A stretch of DNA of 64,000 bases from Ursus arctos (GCF_023065955.2 NW_026622875.1:14115001-14179000); one strand, 5' to 3'. Counted from the stretch's first letter, positions 1-11,466 are shown. Translations and numbers: made by a program. Notes: a model not told the origin generated them from the letters alone.

Positions 1-191
1 AAAGATTTTATTTATTTATTTGACAGAGAGAGAGAGACAGCCAGCAAGAGAGGGAACACAAGCAGGGGGAGTGGGAGAGGAAGAAGCAGGCTCCCAGTGG
101 AGGAGCCCAATGTGGGGCTCGATCCCAGGACCCCAGGATCACGCCCTGAGCCAAAGGCAGACGCTTAACGACTGAGCCACCCAGGCGCCCC
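1..191 (-). mobile_element. SINEC (tRNA-derived carnivore SINE), cut by window edge
   Basis: The minus strand reads as a carnivore SINE. The tRNA-like head lies at 160-191 (plus strand 'gccacccaggcgcccc') and the A-rich tail at 1-25 ('attttatttatttattt'). The GA-rich body with 'gacagccagcaagagaggga' puts it with the younger subfamily seen at 11.3, 12.1 and 20.4 kb. The left target-site duplication lies outside the window. It sits next to an L1 fragment and may have landed in it. Confidence 0.93.
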
Positions 192-204
192 TGAAAAGAC
201 CATC

Positions 205-690
205 TTTTATTCAGTGAATTACTTTAGCTTTGTCAAGGATCAGTTAACTATATTCACATGGGTCTATTTCTGCGCTCCCTACTCTGTTCCATTTTACTAC
301 TTGTCTATTCTTTCACCAATACCTTATTGTTTGATAATGTAGCGTTATAGCAACTCTTTAAGTTGTATAGTGCCAGTCCTCCGACTTTGTTCTTCTTCTG
401 TGTTATGTTGGCTACTCTAGGTCTTTTGCCTCTCTGTGTAAACTTAAGAATCAGTTTGTCAATCACCACAAAATAACTTGCTCGCACTTTTACTGGTAGT
501 GCGTTGATCAGGTTAGGAAGAACTGATATCTTAACAACGTGAGCCTTCTCCTCCATGAACATGGAATTAGTCTCCATTTACTTGGATCTACTCTGATTCC
601 TTTCATTAGAGTTTTGTAGTTTCCCCTCACGTAGATCTTATACATATTTTATTAGATTTATACCTAAGTATTTCATGTCGTAGTGTTTAC
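205..690 (-). mobile_element. L1 LINE fragment, ORF2 region
   Basis: The minus strand of 305-577 translates into about 90 residues resembling the part of L1 ORF2 after the reverse transcriptase core (segments such as KISVLPNLINALPVK and ILKFTQRGKRPRVANI). The flanking 580-690 stretch is also typical L1 ORF2 antisense DNA. The frame is not complete at either end, so this is a dead fragment. The family looks old. The SINE at 1-191 probably interrupts it. Confidence 0.85.
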
Positions 691-2086
691 ACGCTATCTA
701 ACGCTGTTCTAAGAAAAGTTAAAATTTTATCATGAATTTTACCATTCATTTTATATCGTGCAAAGCCAGTTTTAAATGCAAATATAAGAATACTTAATGC
801 ACATGCAGAATCACGAAAATGATACAATTTGTATTTCATAGATTGTCCATGCATGTGCATTTCATTCTTGTCAGAAACAGTGGAAAAGTACAACATTAGC
901 TCAACTGCTCTAATTGCACTTCTTGATGCTCACACATTCCATGAACACTTTCTGCCTTCAGCTTACTCCTGAGCAAGAAATGACTGCAAGGAGAAAGACT
1001 CATTGGTTGCCCTATCTTTCCCTTTCCTTCTGTCATCATTTTCAGCATAAGTGGTTGGCTAACATAGAGAAATGATAGGAATAACAAAAAATATGTCAGC
1101 ATTCCCTGATCGTTCATGTATCTTAGAGTGCCATTGTCTTCTGAGTTTGAAGCAAGTTCTAGTTTGAATAGAAAGCTTGGCCTCTCAGAGCTGTCAGCAC
1201 TCCTGCTTACTCGGTCGTAGACATAACACACTTGCTTTGTACTTACATGGGTCTTGTTATACTCCCGGGCACTGTGGGTTCACTTGCATTCTGTACCAGT
1301 GGGCATCTTGAATGCAACGGAAATGGGGTGGTGAGGAACAGCAGTGAACATGCATTGTCCATGTATCTCTTCTGCTTATGTGCACCCGTTGGATTTCCTT
1401 TACAAAATACAAGTTCAAAGATGAAATGATAAAGAATTTTGAACCAGGTTGCCTGTTTTCTTATTGCTGAGTTGCACAGGATATATGTCCCCGAAGCCAG
1501 CCCTGCTGATAACTAAGAAGCAGTGGAGAGACAAGGCAGAGCAGCTGGTCACAGAGGAATTTTAACTAGGGAATAAAGAAGGCTTCCACTGGAAAAGGCA
1601 TAAAGTTTATATCTGGTTCAAAAAACTAGGCTTCCAAAATGTAAAGTGACTGGCCAGGGTCACACAAGCATGTAGTAGGATGGGAAATTTGATTCAAGCA
1701 GCATTGTTGAAATTCATTACGTGATACTATTTCAGACTTCCTATTCACTGGATTTCAGGTCCCCTGGCTTCCAAATTTTATTGAACTTGACTTGATACTT
1801 CTGGAAACATATAGATTTATATACTGGGAGTCCAAGCTGAAACCCAAAGTAGCTATGATTGTCATAGACAGAGCAATATCTACATCAGGACTAGTTGTAA
1901 TGATAGATTTTTAGTATTAAGTACCAGTCTGCTAGAAAACAGAAAAAGAAACCTATTTCTTCATGGAAGAGAAAAGTATCTGGTTTGTGTATGTTCTTGT
2001 CACCAGTTTAGGCATCTGACCCAAGCTCAGATTCAGAGAGAATATGAGATTCAAAAGAGACCTCAGAGACAAACTTATCCAGTGGG
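691..2086. other. Unique non-coding DNA
   Basis: About 1.4 kb of AT-rich sequence with no recognisable gene. Open frames on both strands at 896-1231 and 1232-1429 look random in composition. A MIR-like scrap at 1635-1705 is listed separately. Confidence 0.6.
1635..1705 (-). mobile_element. MIR fragment
   Basis: The stretch 'gactggccagggtcacaca' followed by 'tgtagtaggatgggaaattt' matches the reverse complement of the MIR core (usual form 'cttgcccaaggtcacacagc'). Short and diverged. Confidence 0.55.
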
Positions 2087-2412
2087 TTTTAAACTGTGCT
2101 CCGTGGAAACCAAGGATTCCACAGAAGTGCTGTAGGGGGTCCACAAACATTTGACTGAATTTATTTGTAGCTATTTGGAAAACTGACTTAGAAAATCATG
2201 CTACTCAGATGTGTTCCAGGTCAAAGTTTGAAGTAATAGAGATCACAGACTGTGATCTTGTCAATTGTCTCGTGAAGAAATGTTACACATTTCAATTTAT
2301 AAATAAATTAGGTATGCCCCTCCTATCTGGTCTTTGTACTGGGGAGCCATGTGAGACTTTATTTTATTGAGGGGGTCCCTTACATAAAAGTAAAGTTTGA
2401 AAAACATTGATC
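2087..2412. mobile_element. hAT-like non-autonomous DNA transposon remnant
   Basis: The left end reads 'ttttaaactgtgctccgtgg' and the reverse complement of the right end begins 'ttttcaaactttact', giving imperfect inverted termini of about 15 bp. The left end resembles hAT (Charlie/MER) ends that contain 'ctgtgttccgcgga'. No transposase frame is visible. The family assignment is from memory. Confidence 0.5.
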
Positions 2413-2442
2413 CGGCCATCCTCTTCCATGTAAACCTCTTAG

Positions 2443-2600
2443 AACAGTGGCTGAATTCAAAATAGGTGCTCAACAAATATTAGCTATTATTGTTTCCTAC
2501 AGATGGAGAGATTGAGTCCCATGTTGACCAAGTGGCTTGTACAACACATCCTGATACTTAGCAGCAAAGCCAGAATTCCAGCCTGTGTGCTAATTCCTCT
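2443..2600. mobile_element. MIR remnants in opposite orientations
   Basis: 2443-2492 ('taggtgctcaacaaatatta') reads like the plus-strand 3' end of MIR or L2. 2493-2600 ('cagatggagagattgagtcc', then 'agcaaagccagaattccagc') reads like the reverse complement of a MIR core. Two abutting ancient fragments, or one rearranged one, are both possible. Confidence 0.55.
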
Positions 2601-2652
2601 TTTAGCGAAATGAAAAGATCATTTCTTTTAGAGAAATGAAAAGATCATTTCT
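2601..2652. repeat. 26-bp tandem duplication with internal palindrome
   Basis: Unit 1 (2601-2626) and unit 2 (2627-2652) are identical except for one base (c/a at unit position 6). Unit 2 contains the 21-base hairpin agaaatga-aaaga-tcatttct with perfect 8-bp arms. Confidence 0.95.
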
Positions 2653-2716
2653 CTTTTCATTCTATTGCAGTTGCCTCCAGATCCAATCCCATCCCCAACA
2701 TAGCAGCTAAAAATTT

Positions 2717-2937
2717 TTTAAAGATTTTATTTATTTATTTGTTGGAGAGAGAGAGAGAGAGAGAGAGAGGGAAGGAGAGAGAGCATGAGCAGGGGGAGTG
2801 GCAGGCAGAGGCAGAGAGAGAAGTAGGCTCCCCGCTGAGCAAGGAGCCTGATGTGGGACTGTATCCCAGGACCCTGGGATCATGACCTGAGCTAAAGGCA
2901 GACGCTTAACAGACCGAGCACCCAGGCATACCCATAA
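2717..2937 (-). mobile_element. SINEC, minus strand
   Basis: The tail 'aaagattttatttatttatt' is at 2719, followed by a (GA)n tract at about 2746-2769, the body 'agtaggctccccgctgagca', and the head at 2905-2936. The 10-bp target-site duplication ctaaaaattt flanks it (2707-2716 and 2938-2947). Confidence 0.93.
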
Positions 2938-3024
2938 CTAAAAATTTAAATCTGGCATTCATAAACTGTCTTTACTATTTTTTGATTCTACCCTCTTCTT
3001 GGTCTTGCATCAAGCTTGAGAAAT

Positions 3025-3133
3025 AGAGGAAGGAAAGAAGAGGAAGAGGAGGAAGAGAAGGAAAAGAGGAAGAAGAATAAGAAGAGGAGGAAGAAGGAGA
3101 AGGAGAAAAAAGGGAGGAGAGGGGAGGAGAGAG
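3025..3133. repeat. Polypurine/polypyrimidine tract (GGA/GAA-rich)
   Basis: About 109 bases are purine on the plus strand with a single T ('agaataagaag'). Units are irregular GAA, GGA and GAGG. It has no coding meaning. Such tracts can form triplex (H-DNA) structures in vitro. Confidence 0.93.
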
Positions 3134-3197
3134 ACTTCTCTAAAATATGATTGCTTATCCCAAGGAAGTTAAAGGATGAGTTAAAAGGAGTCCCAGG

Positions 3198-3411
3198 GGT
3201 ACGCCTGGGTGGCTCAGTCAGTTAAGCATTGGGTGTGATCTTGGGGTTCTGGGATCAAGCCCCATGTAGGGCTCCCTGCTCAGCAGGGAGTCTGCTTCTC
3301 CCTCTCCCTCTGCTCTTCCCCACTCTCCTGCTTTCTCTCTCAAATAAATAAAATAAAATAAAATAACAAATACAATTCTTGGGCCGCTCTTAATTAGAAA
3401 AAAAAAAAAAA
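3198..3411 (+). mobile_element. SINEC, plus strand, beside an L1 boundary
   Basis: Head 'cgcctgggtggctcagtcag' near 3202, body 'ctccctgctcagcagggagt', TC-rich stretch, then an AAATA-type tail and poly(A). The 10-bp target-site duplication gagtcccagg is at 3188-3197 and 3412-3421. The tail holds an extra non-repetitive insert ('tcttgggccgctcttaatta'). It lies about 260 bp from the inverted SINE at 2717-2937. Confidence 0.93.
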
Positions 3412-3421
3412 GAGTCCCAGG

Positions 3422-5166
3422 TCCCAATCAAAATCTGAGCAAGTTATTTTATAGATCTCAGCAGACTGATTCTAAAGTTTATACGGAGAGGCAAGAGACC
3501 CAGAGTAGCCAACATAATATCGAAGGAGAACACAGGGGACTGATATTACCCAACTTCAAGACTTACTGTAAAGCAACAGGAATCAAGACAGTGTGGTGTT
3601 TGCAAGAGAATTAACAAGTAGGTCAGTGGAACAGATTAGAGAGCCTAGAAATAGGCCCACATAAATACAGTCAGCTGATTTTTTACAAAGGAGCAAAGGC
3701 AATACAACGGAGCAAAGACAGTCTCTTCAACAAATGGTGCTGGAACAACTAGACACCCACACACAGAAAAAAAGAACAAGAATGTAGACACCTTATACCC
3801 TTTGCAAAACTTAATTCAAAATGGATCACAGGTCAAAGATCGGAAAATGGAAAACTCTGAGACTCCTAGAAGTTGGCATAGCAGAAAACCTAGAAGACGC
3901 TGGGTGTGACAATGAGTTTTTAGGCACACCACCGAAGACACAGTCTATGAAAGAAATAACTGAACTTCATTAAAATTAAAAACTTCTGCTCTGTGAAGGG
4001 CATCATTAAGAGAATGGAAAGACAAGCCATAGACAAGCAGAAAAAAAAATTGCAAAAGGCCCATCCGATAAAGAACTGTTATTCCAAATATACAAAGAAC
4101 TCTTAAAACTCAACAATAAGAAAACAGGCAACCTGGTTTAAAATGGGCCAAAGACCTTAACAGACACCTCACTAAAGAGATGGCATGTATACAGATGGCA
4201 AATAAGCTATGAAAAGACACACATCACGTATCATCAGGGAAATGTAAATTAAAGCGACAGTGAGAATATTAAAATAACCTACTAGAATAACCTAAATGCT
4301 GGCAAAGATGTGCGGCAACAGTAACTTACACGTGGCTAGTAAGAACACAAAATGGAACAGCCACTCAGAAAGAGAGTTTGGTGGTCTCTTAACAATACTA
4401 AACATCCTCTTACCATACAATCCAGCAAACATGCTCCTTGATATTTACCTGAAAGAGCTGAAAATTTACATCTATACAAAAACCTATGCAAAGATGTTTA
4501 TAGCAGCTTTATTCACAATTGCCCAAACTTGGAAGCAGTCAAGATGTCCTTCAGTAAGTGAATGGATGAGTGAATTGTGGTACGTCCAACGATGGAATAT
4601 TATTCAACACTATAAAGAAATGCACTATTAAGCCATGAAAAGACATGGAGAAATCTTAATGCATGTTACTAAGGGAAAGGAGCCAATCTGAAAAGGCTAC
4701 ATACCGTATGATTCCAGCTATATGATATTCTGGAAAAGGTAATACCACGGAGACAATAAAAAGATGAGTGATTGCTGAAAAGGTGGGGGCAGTGGGATGG
4801 GGAGATGAACAGGCAGAGTACAGAGGACTTTTAGGGCAGTGAAAATACTCTGTATGGTATCTTAAGGATAGATGCATGTCATACGTTTATCTAAACCCCT
4901 AGAATGGATAATGCCAAGAGTGAAGCCTAATGTAAACCACAGACTTTGAATGATTATGATGTGTCGGTGTAGTTCATCCTTTGTAAAAAATGTATCATTC
5001 TGGTGAGTGACATGGTACATTTTGATCATGTATAATAGGGGATACACACATGTGCGGGAGCAGGGAGTATATAGGAAATCTCTGTACCCCCTTCTCAACT
5101 TCCTTGTAAACCTAAAAGTGCTCTAAAAAATATTGTCCTTAAAAAAGGATTAAAAAAAAAAAAAAA
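3422..5166 (+). mobile_element. L1 LINE, 3' part of ORF2 plus 3' UTR and poly(A)
   Basis: This 5'-truncated L1 starts in the reverse-transcriptase/C-terminal part of ORF2. The longest remaining frame is 4296-4631, with C-terminal ORF2 features (around 'MFIAALFTIAQTWK' and the tryptophan-rich end). The 3' UTR runs from about 4640 to 5140 and ends in poly(A) at 5151-5166. Stops and shifts break ORF2, so it is non-functional. Its age looks like the older mammalian L1MA/L1MB group (inference). Confidence 0.92.
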
Positions 5167-5540
5167 GGCCCAGGCAGGACAGGGGGCAGAGAAGGTTGTG
5201 ATGGAATTCTGCTGTCAGAAACCTAGCAACTAATCCCAGAACACTCAACCATATGAAGGACACTGTTGTAGGTTCTACAGGCTTTCAAAAGTTGTCTTCA
5301 GAGCTTAAGATCTGGTTGCAGAGGCAAGACAAAAACATATGAAAAGTGAAGTAAAAAGAGACGAGTAACTTCCAGAACTATGAGTTCCGTAAATGGCATT
5401 AAATGAAAATCATTTACAAAAGAATTAAAACACGATCTTCTCAAGTCCTATAACATCTCAAGCTTAATAATGCTCCACCAAAAACATAAAAAAAAAAACC
5501 ACACTCTGTCTCCCCACCCAATTCCTGACGTGAGGAGGCT
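5167..5540. other. Unique non-coding DNA
   Basis: No gene or clear repeat is seen, apart from a short A-run near 5488-5500. Confidence 0.55.
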
Positions 5541-5770
5541 GCAAAAGCAGGCACTCGGCAGCAAAGCCGCCTCGGGTTAAATCCTGACCCCTCGCCTGCC
5601 ATCTGGGTGAGCCTGCGCAAGCTACCCCACTTCTTTGTGCCTTGATACCCTCAGCTGTTCATGGGTCATCATATCCTCACCCCAAGAGCTGTGAGGACAC
5701 CATGAAAGTCACTTTGAACGGGGCCTAGCACACAGTAAGTCTTTAATACATTTTAGTAATTATCACATTG
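5541..5770 (+). mobile_element. MIR (tRNA-derived ancient SINE)
   Basis: Nearly full-length MIR layout on the plus strand: tRNA-like part ('gggttaaatcctgacccctc'), core ('gcctgcgcaagctaccccac' through 'cttgataccctcagctgttc'), and 3' part ('ggcctagcacacagtaagtc'). Confidence 0.8.
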
Positions 5771-5969
5771 TCCACTCTTTTGTTTCTGTCATGAGAATTC
5801 AGAGTCAGAGAAATACTTAGAGGGCTTTGGTGTTCCTTCCGTGGGGTCACCTACACTGTCATTTTTCTCTCTGGTACGGTCCCTGTTCTGACTTTCGGTT
5901 ACTGTGTAGACTAAGACAAGGAGACATACCTCCTGTGCGGGTAAGGACTCTTCTAAGAAATCAACCAGG

Positions 5970-6156
5970 TGGGGAGCCTGGGTGACTCAGTCAGTTAAGT
6001 GTCTGCCTTCAGCTCAGACCATGATCCCAGGGTCCTGCATCCGGCTCCCTGCTCAGCAGGGAGTCTGCTTCTCCCTCTCTCTCTCTGCCCCTCCCCCTGA
6101 CTGTGTTCTCTCTCTCTCTCTCAAATAAATAAATATGATCCTTAAAAAAGAAAAAG
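5970..6156 (+). mobile_element. SINEC, plus strand
   Basis: Head 'gagcctgggtgactcagtca', body 'ctccctgctcagcagggagt', (TC)n near 6100-6122 and tail 'aaataaataaatatg'. The 15-bp target-site duplication aagaaatcaaccagg (5955-5969) / aagaaaccaaccagg (6157-6171) has one mismatch. Confidence 0.95.
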
Positions 6157-6171
6157 AAGAAACCAACCAGG

Positions 6172-7439
6172 GCCATGACTAAATCTGGCCTTTGAAGACG
6201 ATGTCCTGTGATTTTAAGGGAGAGGGGAGGGGAGGAGATACTGTTACAGTTTTGGGGTGCTACGGGAAAACCGATGGCAGTTACTGAGAACACCAGGCTG
6301 TGGAAATGAGCCTTAAAAGAAATCAGTCCTGGCTTCAGACCCTGAGAGAAAGGTTACATTTTTTTGTCATCACTCAAGGACCTTGGCTGACAGAGCAGCT
6401 GCCATCTTGAACATAGCTGACCTCTGTGCCAGAGAGAACAGAGTGCTCTGAAGACTCTCAAAACAGCAATTAAATGCTCTGATTTATTTCATTTTCTTCA
6501 ACTTGTCTGTCAGAAGTATTCACATGGCCTGAGCCAACTAAAAAGGGCTGGGAAAATGCAATCTGACCACGGGTCAGACTGTGGAGAGTTAGAAATACCT
6601 GGTGAAGAGCTCTTTTGGTAAAAGCTGGTGAAAATATAAATATTTGTAGACTTGGGGTAGATTAGAGAAAAACAAAAAAACACCTCCATTTTCCAGCAAC
6701 TAGAGCTCTTTGGTCCATCTTCATAATGTATTCTTAATGTGGGATCCATAGACAGTGGAAATTTTCTGGGCTCAGTTGATGCTAATGAGTATCCCTGACA
6801 GGGAATGAGTTTGAACAAGGCTAGAAGTGACCAGGTAATTGATTCGTGATTCTGAAGATTTTCTATTTTCTACCTGCATGTTCAAGTGATTGTTACAGAG
6901 AACACAGACTGATGAAATGAATAACCCAGCAAGCAAAGCTGTTTCTAAGGGTGGATTTTGCCCCTGCTCCACAGCACTTGGTTGCTTGCCGGTAGGTTTT
7001 TTTGTTGTGGTGGTGGTGGTGAGTGATTTGCCCACATTCAACCATCTCTAACCTGCTCCCCCTTGTGGTCAGTGTGAGACATTTTTAAGGTGGCTGGTTT
7101 GGGTTTCCTTCCCTTTGTGGCTTTCACTAACTTAGCACCATGTTCTGACTTAGAGATACAATCATCCACAGATAAAAACAAAACTCAAAACCAGATATTT
7201 TGATATCAGATCAAATATTTTAACAGTAGACTTAGTCTAATGTGAACACAGGAAGAGCTAAGGAGCCAGACCCTTGTCTTCTATCTTTTCCTTTCCTGAC
7301 TAGCCCCTCTACCTTTTTTAAGAACCAGCACAGGGCCCATCCAGAAAGATGATTTCTTGCTGTCTGGGTTTTGGGCTTCACCTTGTGGCTTCCTCTGTCG
7401 AGATGCCTATCACTCTGTATGTCTGTTCACTGGGTAGTC
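6172..7439. other. Unique non-coding DNA
   Basis: No gene recognised. It contains a short (GGT)n near 7010-7021. Open frames at 6510-6818 and 6772-7041 (minus) look random. Confidence 0.55.
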
Positions 7440-7575
7440 AACCCTGCGGACTATGAATACCTCGTGGTTGGGCTGAGGGCACAGGAACTGTGTCTCGTTA
7501 TCTCTTTATTCCCAAACACCTTTAGCACCAGCGATGGAATAGTTGTTCAGTAAATATTTGTTGAAATAAAGAAGT
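7440..7575 (+). mobile_element. L2 LINE 3' end
   Basis: 'caggaactgtgtctcgttat' followed by 'agtaaatatttgttgaaata' matches the conserved 3' end of L2 ('gggactgtgtct' ... 'caataaatatttgttgaatg'). Confidence 0.75.
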
Positions 7576-10541
7576 GGTTCTTGCCACTAAAACCTTTAGG
7601 CAAATGGTATAATGCCTCAGGTCCCAACTGTTCATTTATAGATTTAGGGACTTTGAACTTTAAGTCCCTAAAGAGCCTGTACGGCTGGCATCATTTTCTC
7701 ATCAGAATATTCTGTAAGAACCATTCCCTTTCTGATGTTCAGGTTCTTCTCTGTGGGGGCTTCGGAATACCTTTTTGGTTCTCTAGGGTTGTATGCTGTA
7801 GATCATGGTATGTTAATATTGGAGATGGAAATGGAAAATAGCCCTGTAATTATTAGCTAAGATGGAACTGAAGAGATTTCTTCATGGAATAAGTAATTGT
7901 ACATCAATATGTTTTTTTCCAAAGAAAAACATTGATTCCATAAAGAGGTCAAAGAAATTCATATTTCCATATTTTTCAATTTGAAGACACATGAAAAGTT
8001 CTAGAAGTATTTCTTCCCCTTGATTTGGAGCTCTCTTTGGTCAATTTTCTCAACATATCAAGTTTTAACAACATTTGACCCAAGGACCACAAAGCATTAT
8101 TTAGTAAATGTTCAGTTTGTGTTTAAGACTTTTGAGGATAATAAAAATGTGAAGAAAGGATTACTAAGTTTCCTCCACCAAGTTTTAAATTTCTACACTG
8201 ACACCGTGAACAAACATTGAAAAATGTGTATGATTGTGATCTAAGAACATTAACAGTTGATACAGATTCTGCCATAAAACAAAACTATCCAAACTGTCCA
8301 AGATCTAGAAGACATTAGAAAGGGCTGAATACAAGTTTGGCCTTGAGACCAAATGAAAATTCACGGTCTCATTCATCTCTGTCTTCATTTCGTGAGAATC
8401 TAGGTTTGTCTGTGGCAGATGAGTGGTGTGCTCTCAGAGTTTTAGAACTTGTGTTCTCCCGAAAGTAAGAAGCCTTCAGAAGAAGTAGGAATCTTTAGGA
8501 GAGACAATCTTTTAGAACGGAGGTAAAAAATCTTTTCGAGTTAAACTAAATTTGGAGGCCTATGGGTAAAAATGGATGTTTTTGATAAACTAACTTAGGA
8601 CAGGACGAATCTCCAGTTAGTCAGAAAATAGAATTTAGAGTAAAGAGAAGAGAAATGAACTTTTTAGATAAGAGGATCTTTGTTGTTCAGCCAGAGTTTA
8701 TTTTGTTTTGTTTTAGGAAAAGCCTCACTATTAGCTTGTAAAGGTAGATTGTTGGGTTATAAAGAAATGCAGTTTGAAATGTAAATTGGCCTCATAATGA
8801 GGCCTGTCTTTACCTTTACAGCAGTCTTTCCAGGAATGTAGGTACACGTAAATCCGTGTTGACAAGATTACATTTGCTTGGGGCAGGCTAGCTGGGAAAG
8901 GTTAACGCCATTAAAATCATGAGGGTGTTTTATTTTTGCTAGATAAAGTGTGTGCCAAAAAAACTTGACCACATATCTAAGGATGGTACAAGGAGTGATC
9001 TCAGGTCTATTTATCCTTGCGGTTGTCTAATAAGTTGAATTCATACTGTTTTTGAGCTCTAAGTTCATTAACTTTCTGATAACAAAGATCTGTTTCTTTA
9101 GTAACATAATGTGTATTTCCTTTTTTTTTTGTTGTTCTGTTCTTAGGAAAATAGCTGTGTATTCATTTATCAGAGCCATTAGTCATTTTAAAGGTGTTGG
9201 GATTTAAGAGAGCCTGGCACACAAGAGACACTCAATAAATATTTGTTGACTGACTGTTAACAGATATTAATTTGGAGGATATAATAAAAACTCTCCTTGG
9301 GTTATAACAACTTTATATGAATTATCTCGATCACAATTTTACCTAAAGTTTTCATTTTTCTTCCTTCATTTGGATTTCCTAACCTCTGAAAAATGAAAGA
9401 TGATTTTAAGTCATCAAAAAAAGTCACCTGTATGACCTCCAGAAGAGTGTGCTGTCTGGGATCTGCTTCAAAACAAGCTGGCAGAAGGCAGGGAATGGGA
9501 GGGGTGGGGATGAATGAGACTGGCCATGAGTTGGCAATGTTGAGGTTGAGTGATGCGTCTGAAAATTTTCCAATATATAGGTTTTAAAATAAAGACTGGT
9601 AAGGAGAAGATAAAGAGCTATGTGATATAGTTCCTGTGTCTTTCCCAAGTGTTCTTTCCCTTCTGGGTACCTTACTTCAAAGACAAATGGGGAGGGGAGG
9701 GGCATCTCTAGGATCCAACTATTTGATAGCATTGTTTATCTCCCTAGCCCTAGGCCTCCTCTTGAGGAGATTCTGGGCGGAAAGGAAGCTTTCTGGAACC
9801 TTCCCAAGATTTATGGCCAAGCAGCCTACTTTTTAGTTCCCTTTGCCTTCTTTCCTGGACTGGAGGGAAATGACCTTCAGGTTCAGCAATCCATGGGGGT
9901 GTGGCAAGGAAGGTGGTACTCCGTTGAGAATAAGATAATGTCAGCATTTTTGCCTGAGGAAGGGGCTACAAAGATGTGTTTTCCTTTTGCCTCAAGGTAC
10001 ACTCTGAACAGCTCAAGTCAGCTCTTACTGATTGGCCTACATTTTCGTGAATTATTTTGGTAGTGAAATTGGCAACTTTCTTAGCCTTTGAAAAAAGCCA
10101 ACACATCTAACTATATCGCTACTAGAAGAAAAGTAGGATTCTCAGGTACTTTGACCAAATTGTACTGTGTCCTGTCAGCGTGGACTGCCGTGGTACTGAC
10201 CATCGAATTTGTGAATCTTTCTTATCATGTGCACTTTACAGGTAATATGGTTCAGCAAAGGAGAGAAGAAATTCAAAGGTTGTCTTTGCTCTTGCCTTGT
10301 GAGATTTTCTCACACCCCTCCAGTCTGTTCACTTGGCTTGCATAATAATCGAACCACTGTTGGCTTTAATCTTTTTCTCCCATTAACAAATGCTCGAATT
10401 TACATATAATACAATGAAATCCAATATATTTCTAAGAAGTCCACTCTAGACGGTGTAAAAGGAGTCTAATACATTTGTAACACGACAATAATGTAAAAAT
10501 TAGTTTTGTTCAACTTGAAACGATTAAATATTGGTTAATAG
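7576..10541. other. Unique non-coding DNA with one L2 scrap
   Basis: About 3 kb without recognisable genes. Only a short L2-type tail at 9205-9265 is assignable. Small open frames (7581-7841, 9424-9732, 10088-10345) show no conserved domain and no plausible splice context. Confidence 0.6.
9205..9265 (+). mobile_element. L2/MIR 3' tail fragment
   Basis: 'agcctggcacacaagagaca' followed by 'tcaataaatatttgttgact' is the standard L2-like 3' end. Confidence 0.65.
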
Positions 10542-10555
10542 AATTGAAAATTTTT

Positions 10556-10772
10556 TATTTTTTTATTTTATTTTATTTTATTTTTTTAAAGATTTTATTT
10601 ATTTATGTGACAGAGAGACAGCCAGTGAGAGAGGGAACACAGCAGGAGAGTGGGAGAGGAAGAAGCAGGCTCCCAGCAGAGAAGCCTGATGTGGGGCTCA
10701 ATCCCAGAACGCCGGGATCACTCCCTGAGCCGAAGGCAGACGCTTAACAACTGCGCCACCCAGGCGCCCCTA
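10556..10772 (-). mobile_element. SINEC, younger subfamily, minus strand
   Basis: T-rich tail with (TTTTA)n at 10556-10586, body 'gacagccagtgagagaggga', head 'gccacccaggcgcccc' ending at 10770. An approximate target-site duplication lies at 10542-10555 (aattgaaaattttt) and from 10773 (aattgaaaaattttt). Confidence 0.94.
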
Positions 10773-10787
10773 AATTGAAAAATTTTT

Positions 10788-11254
10788 AGAGCTAGAAAGA
10801 TTAAAAAAAAAAAAAAGGCCCCTGGAGATTACTCTAGCTGAAACTTCTTACTTTATACAGCAGTTACGGAGGCCCCCAAAAGCAAAGGTACTTGTTTGCT
10901 GTCACAGGTGCCTTCCTAGAAAACTCAAGTTGCTTTTGCTCTCTGAAGAGCAGTTTCACAGGGCTTGACAAGAGATGCCCTGAGCACATCTATAGTTCGA
11001 AAGTTAAAGCCCTATAGGAGCTAGAGCAGAGCAGAAAAAATGAAGTTGATATTGTCCTGGGTTTAGTTCATGTAAGACACATGTCACAGGGTCTTAAGCT
11101 TTAGGGGTCTCTGGGAGACAATGTCATGTTTCTATTACAGAAAAAAAGAAAGAAAAGTCAGCCGCGGAAGGATCCATTTCAAGAATTCAGTTAATGTGCA
11201 TCTGGGAAATCAACATATAGTCAAAGAAAATAATTACTGTTAAAGTCCTTTTTG
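10788..11254. other. Unique non-coding DNA
   Basis: No gene or repeat recognised apart from a 14-A run at 10803-10816. Confidence 0.5.
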
Positions 11255-11269
11255 TAGAAGTCTGCTTTT

Positions 11270-11466
11270 TTTTTTTTTAAGATTTTATTTATTTATTTGA
11301 CAGAGATAGAGACAGCCAGCGAGAGAGGGAACTCAAGCAGGGGGAGTGGGAGAGGAAGAAGCAGGCTCACAGCGGAGGAGCCTGATGTGGGGCTCGATCC
11401 CAGAACGCTGGGATCACGCCCTGAGCCGAAGGCAGACGCTTAACTGCTGTGCCACCCAGGCGCCCC
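11270..11466 (-). mobile_element. SINEC, young copy, minus strand
   Basis: An almost undamaged copy of the young subfamily ('gacagccagcgagagaggga', head 'gccacccaggcgcccc'). A perfect 15-bp target-site duplication, tagaagtctgctttt, is at 11255-11269 and 11467-11481. A perfect duplication together with low divergence from the 12.1- and 20.4-kb copies suggests a recent insertion. Confidence 0.97.

Noticed and set aside
145..191. tRNA-like sequence in SINE heads
   Set aside because: SINEC heads derive from a tRNA, but here they lie in SINE bodies with tails and target-site duplications and cannot form a complete functional tRNA.
4296..4631. 111-codon frame resembling a real protein
   Set aside because: It does match a real family, but it is the C-terminal end of L1 ORF2 inside a dead, truncated element, not a host gene.
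10801..10816. Isolated A-runs as possible processed pseudogene tails (also 22520, 40665, 51052)
   Set aside because: No gene-like sequence or target-site duplication precedes these runs.
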